From: an uncultured Bacteroidia bacterium
GTDB lineage: Bacteria; Bacteroidota; Bacteroidia; Bacteroidales; UBA932
Assembly (NCBI GenBank): GCA_902781705.1
Contig: CACZKE010000004.1
Location: forward strand, 1 to 64,000
Length of the DNA: 64,000 nucleotides
Reading direction: 5' to 3'
The notes under the pieces were generated by a model. That model saw nothing but the letters and a program-made list of their open reading frames with translations, made no database searches and was not told the origin of the DNA. Made by a program: the position numbers and the translations under genes. Shown piece by piece: positions 54,492 to 62,299 of the stretch; position 1 is the stretch's first letter; every line of letters begins with the position of its first letter.

Positions 54492-55280
54492 ATGAAGACC
54501 CAATTCCGCACGATTATCATCCTTGCCCTGGCGGCCCTTTCCGCTGTTTCCTGCGTGACGAACAGGAAAATCGCCTATCTCCAGGACATGAAGCATGGGA
54601 GCCAGATTGAACTGGAAGACAAGTTCGAAGCGGTTATTGCTCCCTATGATGAATTGGATGTCATTATTACTAGCTTTGATTCTGAGCTAGCACGGCCGTT
54701 TAATCTCCGGGGAGCAAATAGTGCCAATTATAGTACAAATTCCGGGGTCGCTTATCTCGTGGATCAGTATGGTAATATCGAACTACCCGTCCTCGGAACT
54801 GTTCATGCCGAGGGGCTTACCCGCCTAAAGTTACAGGAAAGGGTCAAACAAATGCTCATTGATGGTGGATACATCAGTGATCCGTATGTCCTTGTCCGTT
54901 TCCGTAATTTCAAGGTCTTTTTCCTGGGAGCGAATGGTGGCAAGGCCATCACTGTTCAGAACGAGCGGTGTACCTTCCTGGAGGCACTTGCCCTTTCCGG
55001 TGATATGAACATCTATACGAACCGGGACAAGATCATGGTCATGCGCGAAGTGGATGGTAAAATGGTCTCCCGGTATCTGGACCCTCGTTCTTCGAAGGTT
55101 TTCGATGATCCGTTCTTCATGCTTCAGCAGAATGATTTCATCATTACGCAGAATACGGGCTACCGGAACTTCCAGCAATCCTTTAGTCAATTTGCTACAA
55201 TTTTTTCTGCTATTTCCACAATTACCGGACTGGTTTCTACTTATTTTATCATTAAGTATTACAATAGTTCTGCCAAGTAA
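54492..55280 (+). CDS. wza: Polysaccharide export outer-membrane lipoprotein (Wza-like)
   Basis: A 262-residue lipoprotein with signal peptide and lipobox SAVSC (Cys21). It has APYDELDVIITSFDSELARP and VDQYGNIELPVLGTVHAEG, typical of the polysaccharide export (Poly_export and SLBB-like) domains. DIMVMREV-type strands and a C-terminal hydrophobic helix follow. It forms the outer-membrane channel or gate for the glycan. It precedes wzc by 8 bases. 54492 is chosen as start because the signal peptide begins there; 54483 is an in-frame alternative. Confidence 0.87.
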   Translation: MKTQFRTIIILALAALSAVSCVTNRKIAYLQDMKHGSQIELEDKFEAVIAPYDELDVIITSFDSELARPFNLRGANSANYSTNSGVAYLVDQYGNIELPVLGTVHAEGLTRLKLQERVKQMLIDGGYISDPYVLVRFRNFKVFFLGANGGKAITVQNERCTFLEALALSGDMNIYTNRDKIMVMREVDGKMVSRYLDPRSSKVFDDPFFMLQQNDFIITQNTGYRNFQQSFSQFATIFSAISTITGLVSTYFIIKYYNSSAK

Positions 55281-55288
55281 ATTAAGTT

Positions 55289-57781
55289 ATGACCAATATT
55301 AGCCAGGAGAACAACGACCTCTCCTTCCTCGAAAAAAAAGATGCCAATACCCTTTCGGGGAAAGACATCTTTTTCACCATTCTTCGAAACCTGCATTGGC
55401 TGATTCTCTGTGCCCTTGCAGGTGCTGCTATCGCTTATTATAGGAGTGACCGTCAGGATCGCATCTATGAGAGTCATGCGAAGATCCGCTTGAATTCCGT
55501 TACTCGAAATCGGCTGGAGAACGGTGCCTCCATGTTGGAAAATATCACCAACCGGCGGGTGGCCATCACGATGAATGCCATCAATGACGAGATTACGGTC
55601 CTTCGTTCGGAAACGCCCATGCTGGAGGTAGCAAAACGGCTGAATCTTGGGATGTCCTACTCCTATCAGACCAAGTTGGTCAAGCGGATGCGTGACCTGT
55701 ACAAGGAGTCTCCGGTGGATGTTAAGATGCTGGATATCAATGAGAATGATAATGCAACGGCGATTATAACGATCAGTAGAGATTCTACCTTCGTCTTTCA
55801 GATTGGAGAGTTTGAGCCGGTCAAAGGTCGGTTGGGTGATACGATTTCCACCAGTCTGGGACGAGTCTCCGTCATGCCAACCTGGGCTCTGCGGGAACTC
55901 TTTTACGGGAATCCCATTACGGTCCGGCACCAGAGCATTCGAAGCGTAGCTGAAAAGTACCGCAGCAAGGTGGTTGTCAGTCGTAACAGTACATCGGATG
56001 GCATTATTAACTTCTCCCTCCACGACACCTCTCCCCAGCGGGCGGCGGATGTCTTGAATGAAGTGATTACTGTCTATAACGAGAATACCATCGAGGAAAA
56101 GAAGGAGATTATCCGTCAGACGTCGGAGTATATCAATGGACGTATCTCCCAACTGGATTCTGAACTGGGTGTCCAGGAATCGCAGATTGCCAGCTTTAAG
56201 AGACAGAATCAGATTCTGAATCTGAACGATTATGGGAAATCCTATTTGAACCAAAGCATTGAGACACAGGAACAGATGGAACGCATCAATGCCCAGATTT
56301 CCCATGCTCAGTACTTGTTGGAGTTGACTGCTTCCAATACGGAAAACAAACTTTTCCCGGTGACGGTGGATATTAACGACGACCATATCAAAAGTACGAT
56401 CCGCCACTTCAATGAGCTTGTGCTCAAACTGGATAAGTACAAGGAGTCTGGTACGACCAATAATCCCGTTGTACGGGATATGAATCTGGAACTAAGTACT
56501 TTGAAAAGTAACTTGACGCAACTCCTTACCGCTTACATCGGATCCATGCAGCAGCGTATTGGTGGGGTCCAGGCTCTCAGTCAGATAGCAGCAGATAAGA
56601 TCAGTCAGGTCCCTGGTGGTCAAGTGTATATTGATAACATTTCCCGTGTTCAGAGCATCAAGGAACAGCTCTATCTGACGCTCCTGAGCCGTCGCGAGGA
56701 AATGCTCATCAGCCAGCCTTCCCTGACTGGTAATGCGAAGATCATTGACAAAGCACGGGTCAATACTGTTCCGATTTCCCCGAATACCAGGAGAAACGTC
56801 CTTCTGGGACTTCTTATCGGCCTTCTTATTCCCGTTGCCGTATTCTTTATGCGTCGTCTTCTGGACACCAAGGTCCGTTTCCGCAAGGACGTGGAGGGCT
56901 ATACGAACATCCCGATCCTGGGTGAGATCCCTTCCCGCGACAAGAAGGACAAGCGCGAGATTGTCGTGACGGACAAGGGACGTGATACCATGACAGAGGC
57001 CTTCCGTATCCTCCGAAGCAATATAGAGTTTACGCGCATTCCTGACCAGAAAGCGACCAGTTATCTGTTCCTGTCCTTGATGGAAGGTTCCGGTAAGACG
57101 TTCCTCACCACGAATCTGGCGGCCAGTTTGGCCCAGGTGGAGAAGAAAGTTGTTCTGCTGGACCTTGACCTCCGTAAGGGTACCCTCACGCACAATATCG
57201 CTTCCCGGAAAAAGCCCGGTATCTCGAATTACCTTTCCGGAAAGACGAACGATATCGACGAGATTATTACGCATGATGTCTTTGCCCCTGGTGTGGATAC
57301 GCTTCTTTCCGGACCGCTTCCGCCGAATCCGGCTGAGTTGTTGGCCAGCAAGCGGATGGACGACGTGATGAATCAGCTCCGGGAAAGGTATGATATCATC
57401 ATTATTGATGCCGTTCCTGCCGGTATTGTGGCCGATGCGACTATCCTCCGTCGTTTCGCAGACGTGAGTGTCTTCATCCTTCGTTCTGGCCTCGTGGACA
57501 AGCGGATGCTGCCTGACCTGCAGGAACTTAAGGACAAGGATGCTTTCCCGAACATGATGATCGTCCTGAATGACATCCAGTTCAAGAAGCATCGTGGCTA
57601 TGGTGGCTATGGCTACGGCTATGGCTCCGGTTACGGCTACGGCTATGGTTATGGTTATGGCTATGGTTACGGCTACGGTTATGGCTATGGCTACGGTAAC
57701 GATGAAGATGGCAAAAAGAAAAAGCACCATCGCCACAGGAAATCCAAGGACGAGGAGTCTGAAGAAAAAGACGAAGCATAG
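55289..57781 (+). CDS. wzc: Polysaccharide copolymerase with tyrosine autokinase domain (Wzc-like)
   Basis: An 830-residue inner-membrane protein. The first membrane helix is at about 36-51, followed by the Wzz-type periplasmic domain with long coiled segments (QTSEYINGRISQLDSELGVQ near 270-290), and the second helix is at about 501-522. The cytoplasmic BY-kinase has Walker A GSGKT (600-604), Walker A' VVLLDLDLR (621-629) and a later DAVPAGIVADA segment. The C-terminus ends in a Gly-Tyr tract (770-803) with 15 tyrosines, in place of the normal short tyrosine cluster, followed by a basic-acidic tail. It controls chain length and export with Wza, and is likely regulated by autophosphorylation of the tail. 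Confidence 0.9.
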   Translation: MTNISQENNDLSFLEKKDANTLSGKDIFFTILRNLHWLILCALAGAAIAYYRSDRQDRIYESHAKIRLNSVTRNRLENGASMLENITNRRVAITMNAINDEITVLRSETPMLEVAKRLNLGMSYSYQTKLVKRMRDLYKESPVDVKMLDINENDNATAIITISRDSTFVFQIGEFEPVKGRLGDTISTSLGRVSVMPTWALRELFYGNPITVRHQSIRSVAEKYRSKVVVSRNSTSDGIINFSLHDTSPQRAADVLNEVITVYNENTIEEKKEIIRQTSEYINGRISQLDSELGVQESQIASFKRQNQILNLNDYGKSYLNQSIETQEQMERINAQISHAQYLLELTASNTENKLFPVTVDINDDHIKSTIRHFNELVLKLDKYKESGTTNNPVVRDMNLELSTLKSNLTQLLTAYIGSMQQRIGGVQALSQIAADKISQVPGGQVYIDNISRVQSIKEQLYLTLLSRREEMLISQPSLTGNAKIIDKARVNTVPISPNTRRNVLLGLLIGLLIPVAVFFMRRLLDTKVRFRKDVEGYTNIPILGEIPSRDKKDKREIVVTDKGRDTMTEAFRILRSNIEFTRIPDQKATSYLFLSLMEGSGKTFLTTNLAASLAQVEKKVVLLDLDLRKGTLTHNIASRKKPGISNYLSGKTNDIDEIITHDVFAPGVDTLLSGPLPPNPAELLASKRMDDVMNQLRERYDIIIIDAVPAGIVADATILRRFADVSVFILRSGLVDKRMLPDLQELKDKDAFPNMMIVLNDIQFKKHRGYGGYGYGYGSGYGYGYGYGYGYGYGYGYGYGYGNDEDGKKKKHHRHRKSKDEESEEKDEA
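57596..57697 (+). repeat. Hexanucleotide (GGY TAY) repeat tract in wzc
   Basis: 34 codons alternating Gly (ggc/ggt) and Tyr (tac/tat), with one GG and one Ser interruption. The period is 6 bases, so changes in copy number keep the frame and alter only the number of tyrosines (15 here). Confidence 0.85.
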
Positions 57782-57787
57782 CACTTT

Positions 57788-58765
57788 ATGGCTAATTTTG
57801 CATTGATTGGGGCGGCGGGTTACATCGCCCCCCGTCATATTAAGGCGATCAAGGATACCGGCAACAACCTGCTGGCGGCTTATGACAAGTTCGACAGTGT
57901 CGGACGGTTGGACAGTTTCTTCCCGGATTGCTCCTTTTTCACGGAGCATGAACTTTTCGACCGCTACTGCTCCAAGCAGAAGCAGACGGATGAGCCGCTG
58001 AACTGGATGAGCATCTGCACGCCCAACTACACCCACGACGCGTTCATCCGCTACGGGCTCCGGCTGGGCTGTGATGTCATCTGCGAGAAACCGGTGGTGC
58101 TGAATCCCTACAACATCGACGCCCTCCAGAAGGTGGAGGAGGAAACGGGCCATAAGGCCTACAACATCCTCCAGCTCCGTCTGCACGACGCCATCGTCGC
58201 CCTCAAGAAGAAGGTGGACGAAGGGCCGGCCGACAAGGTATATGACGTGGACCTGACTTACATCACCTCCCGTGGCAAGTGGTATTACACTTCCTGGAAA
58301 GGAGATGTCCACAAGAGTGGCGGTATCGCCACCAACATCGGCGTCCATTTCTACGATATGCTGCAGTGGATTTTCGGCCCGGTACAGGAGAATATCGTCC
58401 ATGTGATGAGTTTCGACCGCGTGGCCGGTTATCTGGGCCTTAAGAAAGCCCGGGTCCGTTACTTCCTGAGCATCAATGCGGACTGCCTTCCTCCGAATGC
58501 AGTGGAGGGGGAGAAACGCACCTATCGGACATTGTCCATCGATGGCAGCGAATTCGAATTCTCGCAAGGCTTCACGGAACTCCATACGGAGAGTTATCGC
58601 CAGATCCTCGCGGGCAACGGTTTCCGGATCGGCGAAGCGCGTCCCTGCATCGAAATTGTAAGCCAGATCCGTAACGCTACGCCTGTGGGCCTGGTTGGAG
58701 ATTATCATCCGCTCGCAAAACTTCCTCTGTCCCACCATCCTTTTGGCTGGGACGACCGACGGTAA
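57788..58765 (+). CDS. wbpB: WbpB/WlbA-like UDP-GlcNAcA 3-dehydrogenase
   Basis: A 325-residue Gfo/Idh/MocA oxidoreductase nearly matching WlbA/WbpB in signature: FALIGAAGYIAPRHIKAIK (4-22), ICTPNYTHDAFIRYGL, CEKPVVLNPYNIDAL, YNILQLRLHDAIVALK and GIATNIGVHFYDML. It oxidises the 3-hydroxyl of UDP-GlcNAcA, the step before WbpE and WbpD. The three genes of this route are usually clustered, but here wbpB is at the right end and wbpD/wbpE are at the left end of the locus. Start at 57788 (MANFALIG) is 6 bases after wzc. Confidence 0.9.
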   Translation: MANFALIGAAGYIAPRHIKAIKDTGNNLLAAYDKFDSVGRLDSFFPDCSFFTEHELFDRYCSKQKQTDEPLNWMSICTPNYTHDAFIRYGLRLGCDVICEKPVVLNPYNIDALQKVEEETGHKAYNILQLRLHDAIVALKKKVDEGPADKVYDVDLTYITSRGKWYYTSWKGDVHKSGGIATNIGVHFYDMLQWIFGPVQENIVHVMSFDRVAGYLGLKKARVRYFLSINADCLPPNAVEGEKRTYRTLSIDGSEFEFSQGFTELHTESYRQILAGNGFRIGEARPCIEIVSQIRNATPVGLVGDYHPLAKLPLSHHPFGWDDRR

Positions 58766-58766
58766 C

Positions 58767-59822
58767 ATGCATCCTTTCCGCGAACTCCTTTGGATTACCC
58801 TTGGACGGGCCGATTCTTTTCAGAAGGATCCGGATCCGAAGGCTTGGCGGATGGTGTATCGCATGGCCCACCAGCAGGCGATGGTCGGCATCCTGAACGG
58901 GGGTGTCCACCGGTTGCCTGCTCATCAGTTGCCACCGGAGGATCTCCTGAAGGAATGGGATGAAAAGACAGCGAAGATCGGTCGGATCTATCACACGCAT
59001 GAGAAGCATGTCACGGAGTTGGAGGCGCTGCTTACGCGTCTGGGTTTGCATGGCTGCATCCTGAAGGGGACGGGACTGGCCCATCTGTATCCTGTGCCGG
59101 AACGGCGGATGTGCGGGGATATCGATCTTTGGATCAAAGGAACCCACGACTCTATTCTTAAGGCCTTTGAGGATGCAGAGATCCCGATGTACGACATCAT
59201 CTACCAAGAGTGCAAGGCGGGGGTATTCCTGGATACGGAGGTGGAAGTCCATTTCCACCCCAGCAAGATGTACAATCCTTTCTCTAATGCCCGCCTGCAG
59301 CGCTATTTCGAGAAGAATTCTCCTATCCGGGACGATGTGCCTATCACCTATCCCGACGCCCGTTTCAACGCCGTTTTCTGCATGGCCCACATGTCCCGCC
59401 ACTATCTGGAAGGCGGCATCGGCATGCGTCAGATGCTGGACTATTACTATATCCTCCGGGCTCTGGATCCGACCGACCGCGTACCTGTCATGGCCGAACT
59501 GAAGCGTCTCGGGATGGGCCGCTTTACTGCCAGCGTGATGGCTTCCATGCAGTTCAACTTTGGATTGGAAGACGATTATTTCCTCTGTACTCCCGACAAG
59601 GTTCTGGGCAAAAAACTCGTCCAGGATGTCATCACCATGGGTAACTTTGGCGTGATGGATAAGCGGAATTACACCCATGACGGAGAAACCAAGTGGGCCC
59701 GTTTCATGCGCAAGAACCGCCGCGTCTTCTCCAACCTCCGCTACTACCCCCGCGAAGTCGTCTGGTCCCCCTTCGCCCGCCTGAGTCAGTACGTCTGGCG
59801 CGCGGTCAAGGGGTATCTATGA
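58767..59822 (+). CDS. Nucleotidyltransferase-fold protein (NTP_transf_5-like)
   Basis: A 351-residue protein. RRMCGDIDLWIKG (near residues 113-125) holds the GDID metal motif of the family, preceded by LHGCILKGTGLAHLYP. Such proteins are frequent at the ends of Bacteroidales capsule loci; their exact reaction is unknown. Start 58767 (MHPFRELL) is one base after the wbpB stop. An upstream ATG at 58695 lies in that gene. It is the last plus-strand gene of the locus and overlaps the convergent lipoprotein gene by 17 bases. Confidence 0.75.
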   Translation: MHPFRELLWITLGRADSFQKDPDPKAWRMVYRMAHQQAMVGILNGGVHRLPAHQLPPEDLLKEWDEKTAKIGRIYHTHEKHVTELEALLTRLGLHGCILKGTGLAHLYPVPERRMCGDIDLWIKGTHDSILKAFEDAEIPMYDIIYQECKAGVFLDTEVEVHFHPSKMYNPFSNARLQRYFEKNSPIRDDVPITYPDARFNAVFCMAHMSRHYLEGGIGMRQMLDYYYILRALDPTDRVPVMAELKRLGMGRFTASVMASMQFNFGLEDDYFLCTPDKVLGKKLVQDVITMGNFGVMDKRNYTHDGETKWARFMRKNRRVFSNLRYYPREVVWSPFARLSQYVWRAVKGYL

Positions 59823-60750
59823 AGTTGACCAGTTTAACGATTTTATCAACGAAGGCGACGTAAAGGTCTCCTTGCCAGACGAACAAGCTCTCGGACTCGT
59901 TCTTGAGCCCGAGTTTTTTGAAATCGATAATCGTTTCGCGTTCTATCTTCTCCAGGTTCAAGGCAACGAATGCACTGACTTCGCCGTTCTGGGGTACGCC
60001 TGTGATATAAAGAATCTTCCCTTTGTAATACAATCGATCCTGGTTCTTGGAAGTTGACATCCAGTCCGGTTGTGGCGTGAACTGGAATGTCTCTAAGGCA
60101 TCTTCGGGGCTGATGACTATGTCCCCATCCTTCAGTTTAGGCATAGCGACTCTATAAATCACTCTTTGAGACGTATAGCACAGATAGGCAAATCCGTTTT
60201 CCCCGGGAACGAATTCTGTCCATGAGGACTTGCCAACAGGAAACCTTATGGTCTGGACCAGCGTAATGAAGAAGATTCCGTTATGCTGGGTAATCCGGTA
60301 AACGAGGGCTCCTGTATATCCTCCAGAAGCATATCCGGTCGAGACATAAATCAGCGGGAACGTGTCCTCGACATTGTAATATTCGGTTCCGAAGCACACC
60401 GTGTTGCAATGGCAGTTGGAAACGAATCCTCTCTGGGAATTGCCGATCGTCACGGTCTGTACCAAGGTTTTGGTGGAGAGGTCGTAAACCCGCACGACGG
60501 AATTGTTGTTGACGAACTGAAAAAAATAGTCGCTCCAGCAGTCACCGCCCTGTTGATAGTATCCGTTGACAGGCATGAGTTCCTCATAGGAAGGAATCAT
60601 CTCCTGCTCCTTTTCCTTTTCCTTCTCTTTCAGCGCCGTCGTATCTTGGGCCCATTGGTCGATGGATACCGTCCATTCCAGTTTCTCCTGGCAGGCACCC
60701 AGAATGATGGAGCAGACGGATGCGATCAGCAAGAATGTCAGTCGTTTCAT
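59806..60750 (-). CDS. Hypothetical lipoprotein
   Basis: A 314-residue lipoprotein with a signal peptide ending at Cys20 (LGAC). A charged KEKEKEKEQE segment at 41-50 precedes a beta-rich region with repeated YxxxxxVF and aromatic strands (YDLSTKTLVQTVTIG, LYYKGKILYITGVP), suggestive of a beta-propeller. I do not recognise a family. It follows the antiterminator gene with a four-base overlap (ATGA), so the two are co-transcribed, and it faces the polysaccharide locus convergently. Confidence 0.6.
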   Translation of the reverse strand: MKRLTFLLIASVCSIILGACQEKLEWTVSIDQWAQDTTALKEKEKEKEQEMIPSYEELMPVNGYYQQGGDCWSDYFFQFVNNNSVVRVYDLSTKTLVQTVTIGNSQRGFVSNCHCNTVCFGTEYYNVEDTFPLIYVSTGYASGGYTGALVYRITQHNGIFFITLVQTIRFPVGKSSWTEFVPGENGFAYLCYTSQRVIYRVAMPKLKDGDIVISPEDALETFQFTPQPDWMSTSKNQDRLYYKGKILYITGVPQNGEVSAFVALNLEKIERETIIDFKKLGLKNESESLFVWQGDLYVAFVDKIVKLVNFIDTP

Positions 60751-61247
60751 AGGGCGGAAGTCTTGGTTTCTGGTTTATTCTCCACCGCCACCACATCCGC
60801 CCTCGTGATGGTGATCCGGGTACAGATGAGCGATTGGATGGCGACAATCAGGGAAACGCCGTTCGGGGTTTCCTCCACTTCTCCTTCGATCCCTTTGAGC
60901 GGTCCGCGGACCACTCTGACCTTCGTCCCCTTGCTGATGGGGACGTCGGAGGATATGGGCGTGTCGGGATACTCCGTCAGGACGCGGATGAAGGCGTCCA
61001 TCTGTTTGTCGGGGACTTCCAGGAGCGTCCTTGTGCCATGGTCCACGATGAACCGGCCACGGATCTCGCCGGCATTGACCAGGTTCAGTGCCCGTTCTTT
61101 CTCGGTGCGGAGGAAAAGGAGGGTGTTGTAGGTCTTGGGGATGAAAAACCGGATTTTCAGGGCGCTGAGGCGTTCCGATATCTTTTTCCACTGCCCCCAT
61201 CTCGTGATGACGACGAACCAGCTGATATGAAGGGCGGCAGCAGGCAT
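60747..61247 (-). CDS. UpxY-like NusG-family antiterminator
   Basis: A 166-residue NusG paralogue. The N-terminal NGN domain begins ALHISWFVVITRWGQWKKIS (5-24) and includes FIPKTYNTLLFLRTEKER (35-52). A KOW segment follows in KGTKVRVVRGPLKGIEGEVEET (106-127). Specialised NusG proteins (UpxY in Bacteroides) promote readthrough of capsule operons. Canonical upxY is the first gene of its operon; this gene sits beyond the right end on the opposite strand. 61247 is chosen because it gives the NGN start; the ORF from 61517 runs through an unlikely extension that covers the opposite gene's promoter. Confidence 0.8.
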   Translation of the reverse strand: MPAAALHISWFVVITRWGQWKKISERLSALKIRFFIPKTYNTLLFLRTEKERALNLVNAGEIRGRFIVDHGTRTLLEVPDKQMDAFIRVLTEYPDTPISSDVPISKGTKVRVVRGPLKGIEGEVEETPNGVSLIVAIQSLICTRITITRADVVAVENKPETKTSAL

Positions 61248-61256
61248 GATTCGAAC

Positions 61257-61286
61257 ACAAAGATAGGAAAAAAATGTTATCTTTGT
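61257..61286. promoter_or_regulatory. Divergent palindromic promoter pair
   Basis: Bases 61257-61265 and 61278-61286 are exact inverted repeats (acaaagata / tatctttgt). Each arm supplies a TATCTTTG -7 element, one for the plus-strand gene at 61297 (61278-61285) and one for the antiterminator at 61247 (61258-61265, minus strand). Predicted starts lie about 5 bases before each ATG, so both transcripts would be nearly leaderless. No -33 TTTG is evident. Confidence 0.55.
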
Positions 61287-61296
61287 AAGTTGTAAG

Positions 61297-61770
61297 ATGA
61301 GAGCATTCCGTTCCATAAAGGTCCTTTTTCTTCTCGTGGCGGCCGCCCTGGCCGTCTCCGGTTGCTCCGTGGCCAAGATCAAGGATCTGAAGGTCACCTC
61401 GGTCGGGGTGAAGTACCTGGTCCCTACATCGTCCAGGTCCATGGATGCGGTGCTGCTCCTGGGCCTGGACAATCCGTCCATCACCTTTACGGTGGATGAC
61501 ATCCGGGGCGTGGTCAAGTACTACGACCGGGAGATGGTCCAGTTCACCGCCGGGGAGCTTCCGGTCCAGGGCAAGAGCGTGCAGGTGTACGAACTGCCCT
61601 GCACGGCCGTGCTGGCCGATAAGGTCTCCCTCCTGGACCTTCTGGCCATCGCGGCGAAGCGCTCCATGGACGGGATGACGGCCGATGTCAAAATGCATGT
61701 GAAACTCAGGAACGGAGCGGGGACGACGTTGTCTTTCAACGATTTGGACCTTTCTTCGTTCGGCCAATAG
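61297..61770 (+). CDS. LEA14-like lipoprotein
   Basis: A 157-residue lipoprotein with signal peptide and Cys23 (SGC). The mature part is about 130 residues with a single beta-rich domain (DAVLLLGLDNPSITFTVDDIRG followed by LPVQGKSVQVYELP) reminiscent of LEA14/WHy proteins, found as lipoproteins in Bacteroidales. Function unknown. It is expressed from the divergent promoter, and its stop abuts a palindromic repeat. Confidence 0.65.
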   Translation: MRAFRSIKVLFLLVAAALAVSGCSVAKIKDLKVTSVGVKYLVPTSSRSMDAVLLLGLDNPSITFTVDDIRGVVKYYDREMVQFTAGELPVQGKSVQVYELPCTAVLADKVSLLDLLAIAAKRSMDGMTADVKMHVKLRNGAGTTLSFNDLDLSSFGQ

Positions 61771-61820
61771 ATTTCTCGACAAGCTCGAAATGACAAAGGG
61801 TACAAGTTCGAAATGACAAA
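61770..61820 (+). repeat. Palindromic repeat copy between two genes
   Basis: gatttctcgacaagctcgaa followed by atgacaaa (61770-61797), then a half-copy acaagttcgaaatgacaaa (61802-61820), is the same repeat family as at 9165, in reverse orientation. The stop codon of the preceding gene ends at its first base. Confidence 0.75.
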
Positions 61821-61824
61821 TAGC

Positions 61825-62295
61825 ATGAAAAAGATATTCCTATCGATCCTGCTGGTCCTGCTGTCCGTTGCCATGGGCAGCGCGCAGGAATTCCGGGTGG
61901 ATACCATGCGGGTTTCCCGGGTGGATTCCACGCTGTTGGGACGCAATGTCCTGTCGGTGCTGGGCTCCGGCGTCTCCGTAAACCAGACGCCCGCGATGCG
62001 TTCCGCCCTGGACCGTTATGTGCAGAACAACGCCTCCAAGAAACTCACCGGCTACCGGATCCGTGTCTATTTCGAGAACGGACAGAACGCCCGGGCCCGC
62101 TCCGAGGCCATCGCCCGGTCCGTGTCCAACGCCTATCCCGGCATCGGCGTATACCGGACCTTCGAGAGTCCGAATTTCAAGGTGATGGTGGGAGACTTCC
62201 GCACGAAGGACGAGGCCCTCAAAGTTTATCAGTCCCTCAAGGCCAGTTATCCTACTGCGCTCCTCCTGAAGGATACGATCAATTATCCGCGGTAA
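61825..62295 (+). CDS. SPOR-domain secreted protein
   Basis: A 156-residue protein with a signal peptide (MKKIFLSILLVLLSVAMGSA, cleavage after AQ). The C-terminal SPOR-like domain (about 75-150) shows YRIRVYFENGQNARARSEA, YRTFESPNFKVMVGDFRTKDEA and YPTALLLKD. SPOR domains bind peptidoglycan, often at division sites. 61825 is preferred over 61813 because the latter lies in the repeat and would extend the signal peptide unnaturally. Confidence 0.82.
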   Translation: MKKIFLSILLVLLSVAMGSAQEFRVDTMRVSRVDSTLLGRNVLSVLGSGVSVNQTPAMRSALDRYVQNNASKKLTGYRIRVYFENGQNARARSEAIARSVSNAYPGIGVYRTFESPNFKVMVGDFRTKDEALKVYQSLKASYPTALLLKDTINYPR

Positions 62296-62299
62296 TCCT

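Noticed and set aside
57596-57697. Possible CRISPR or tandem DNA array
   Set aside because: It is a six-base coding repeat within wzc with no spacers.
56492-58768. 758-codon minus-strand frame over wzc and wbpB
   Set aside because: Antisense to two well-recognised genes; its Ile/Val/Thr-rich part is the complement of the Gly-Tyr tract.
8433-59822. Invertible promoter and recombinase controlling the capsule genes
   Set aside because: No recombinase gene and no matching flanking inverted repeats were seen near the operon start, although they may lie outside the window.
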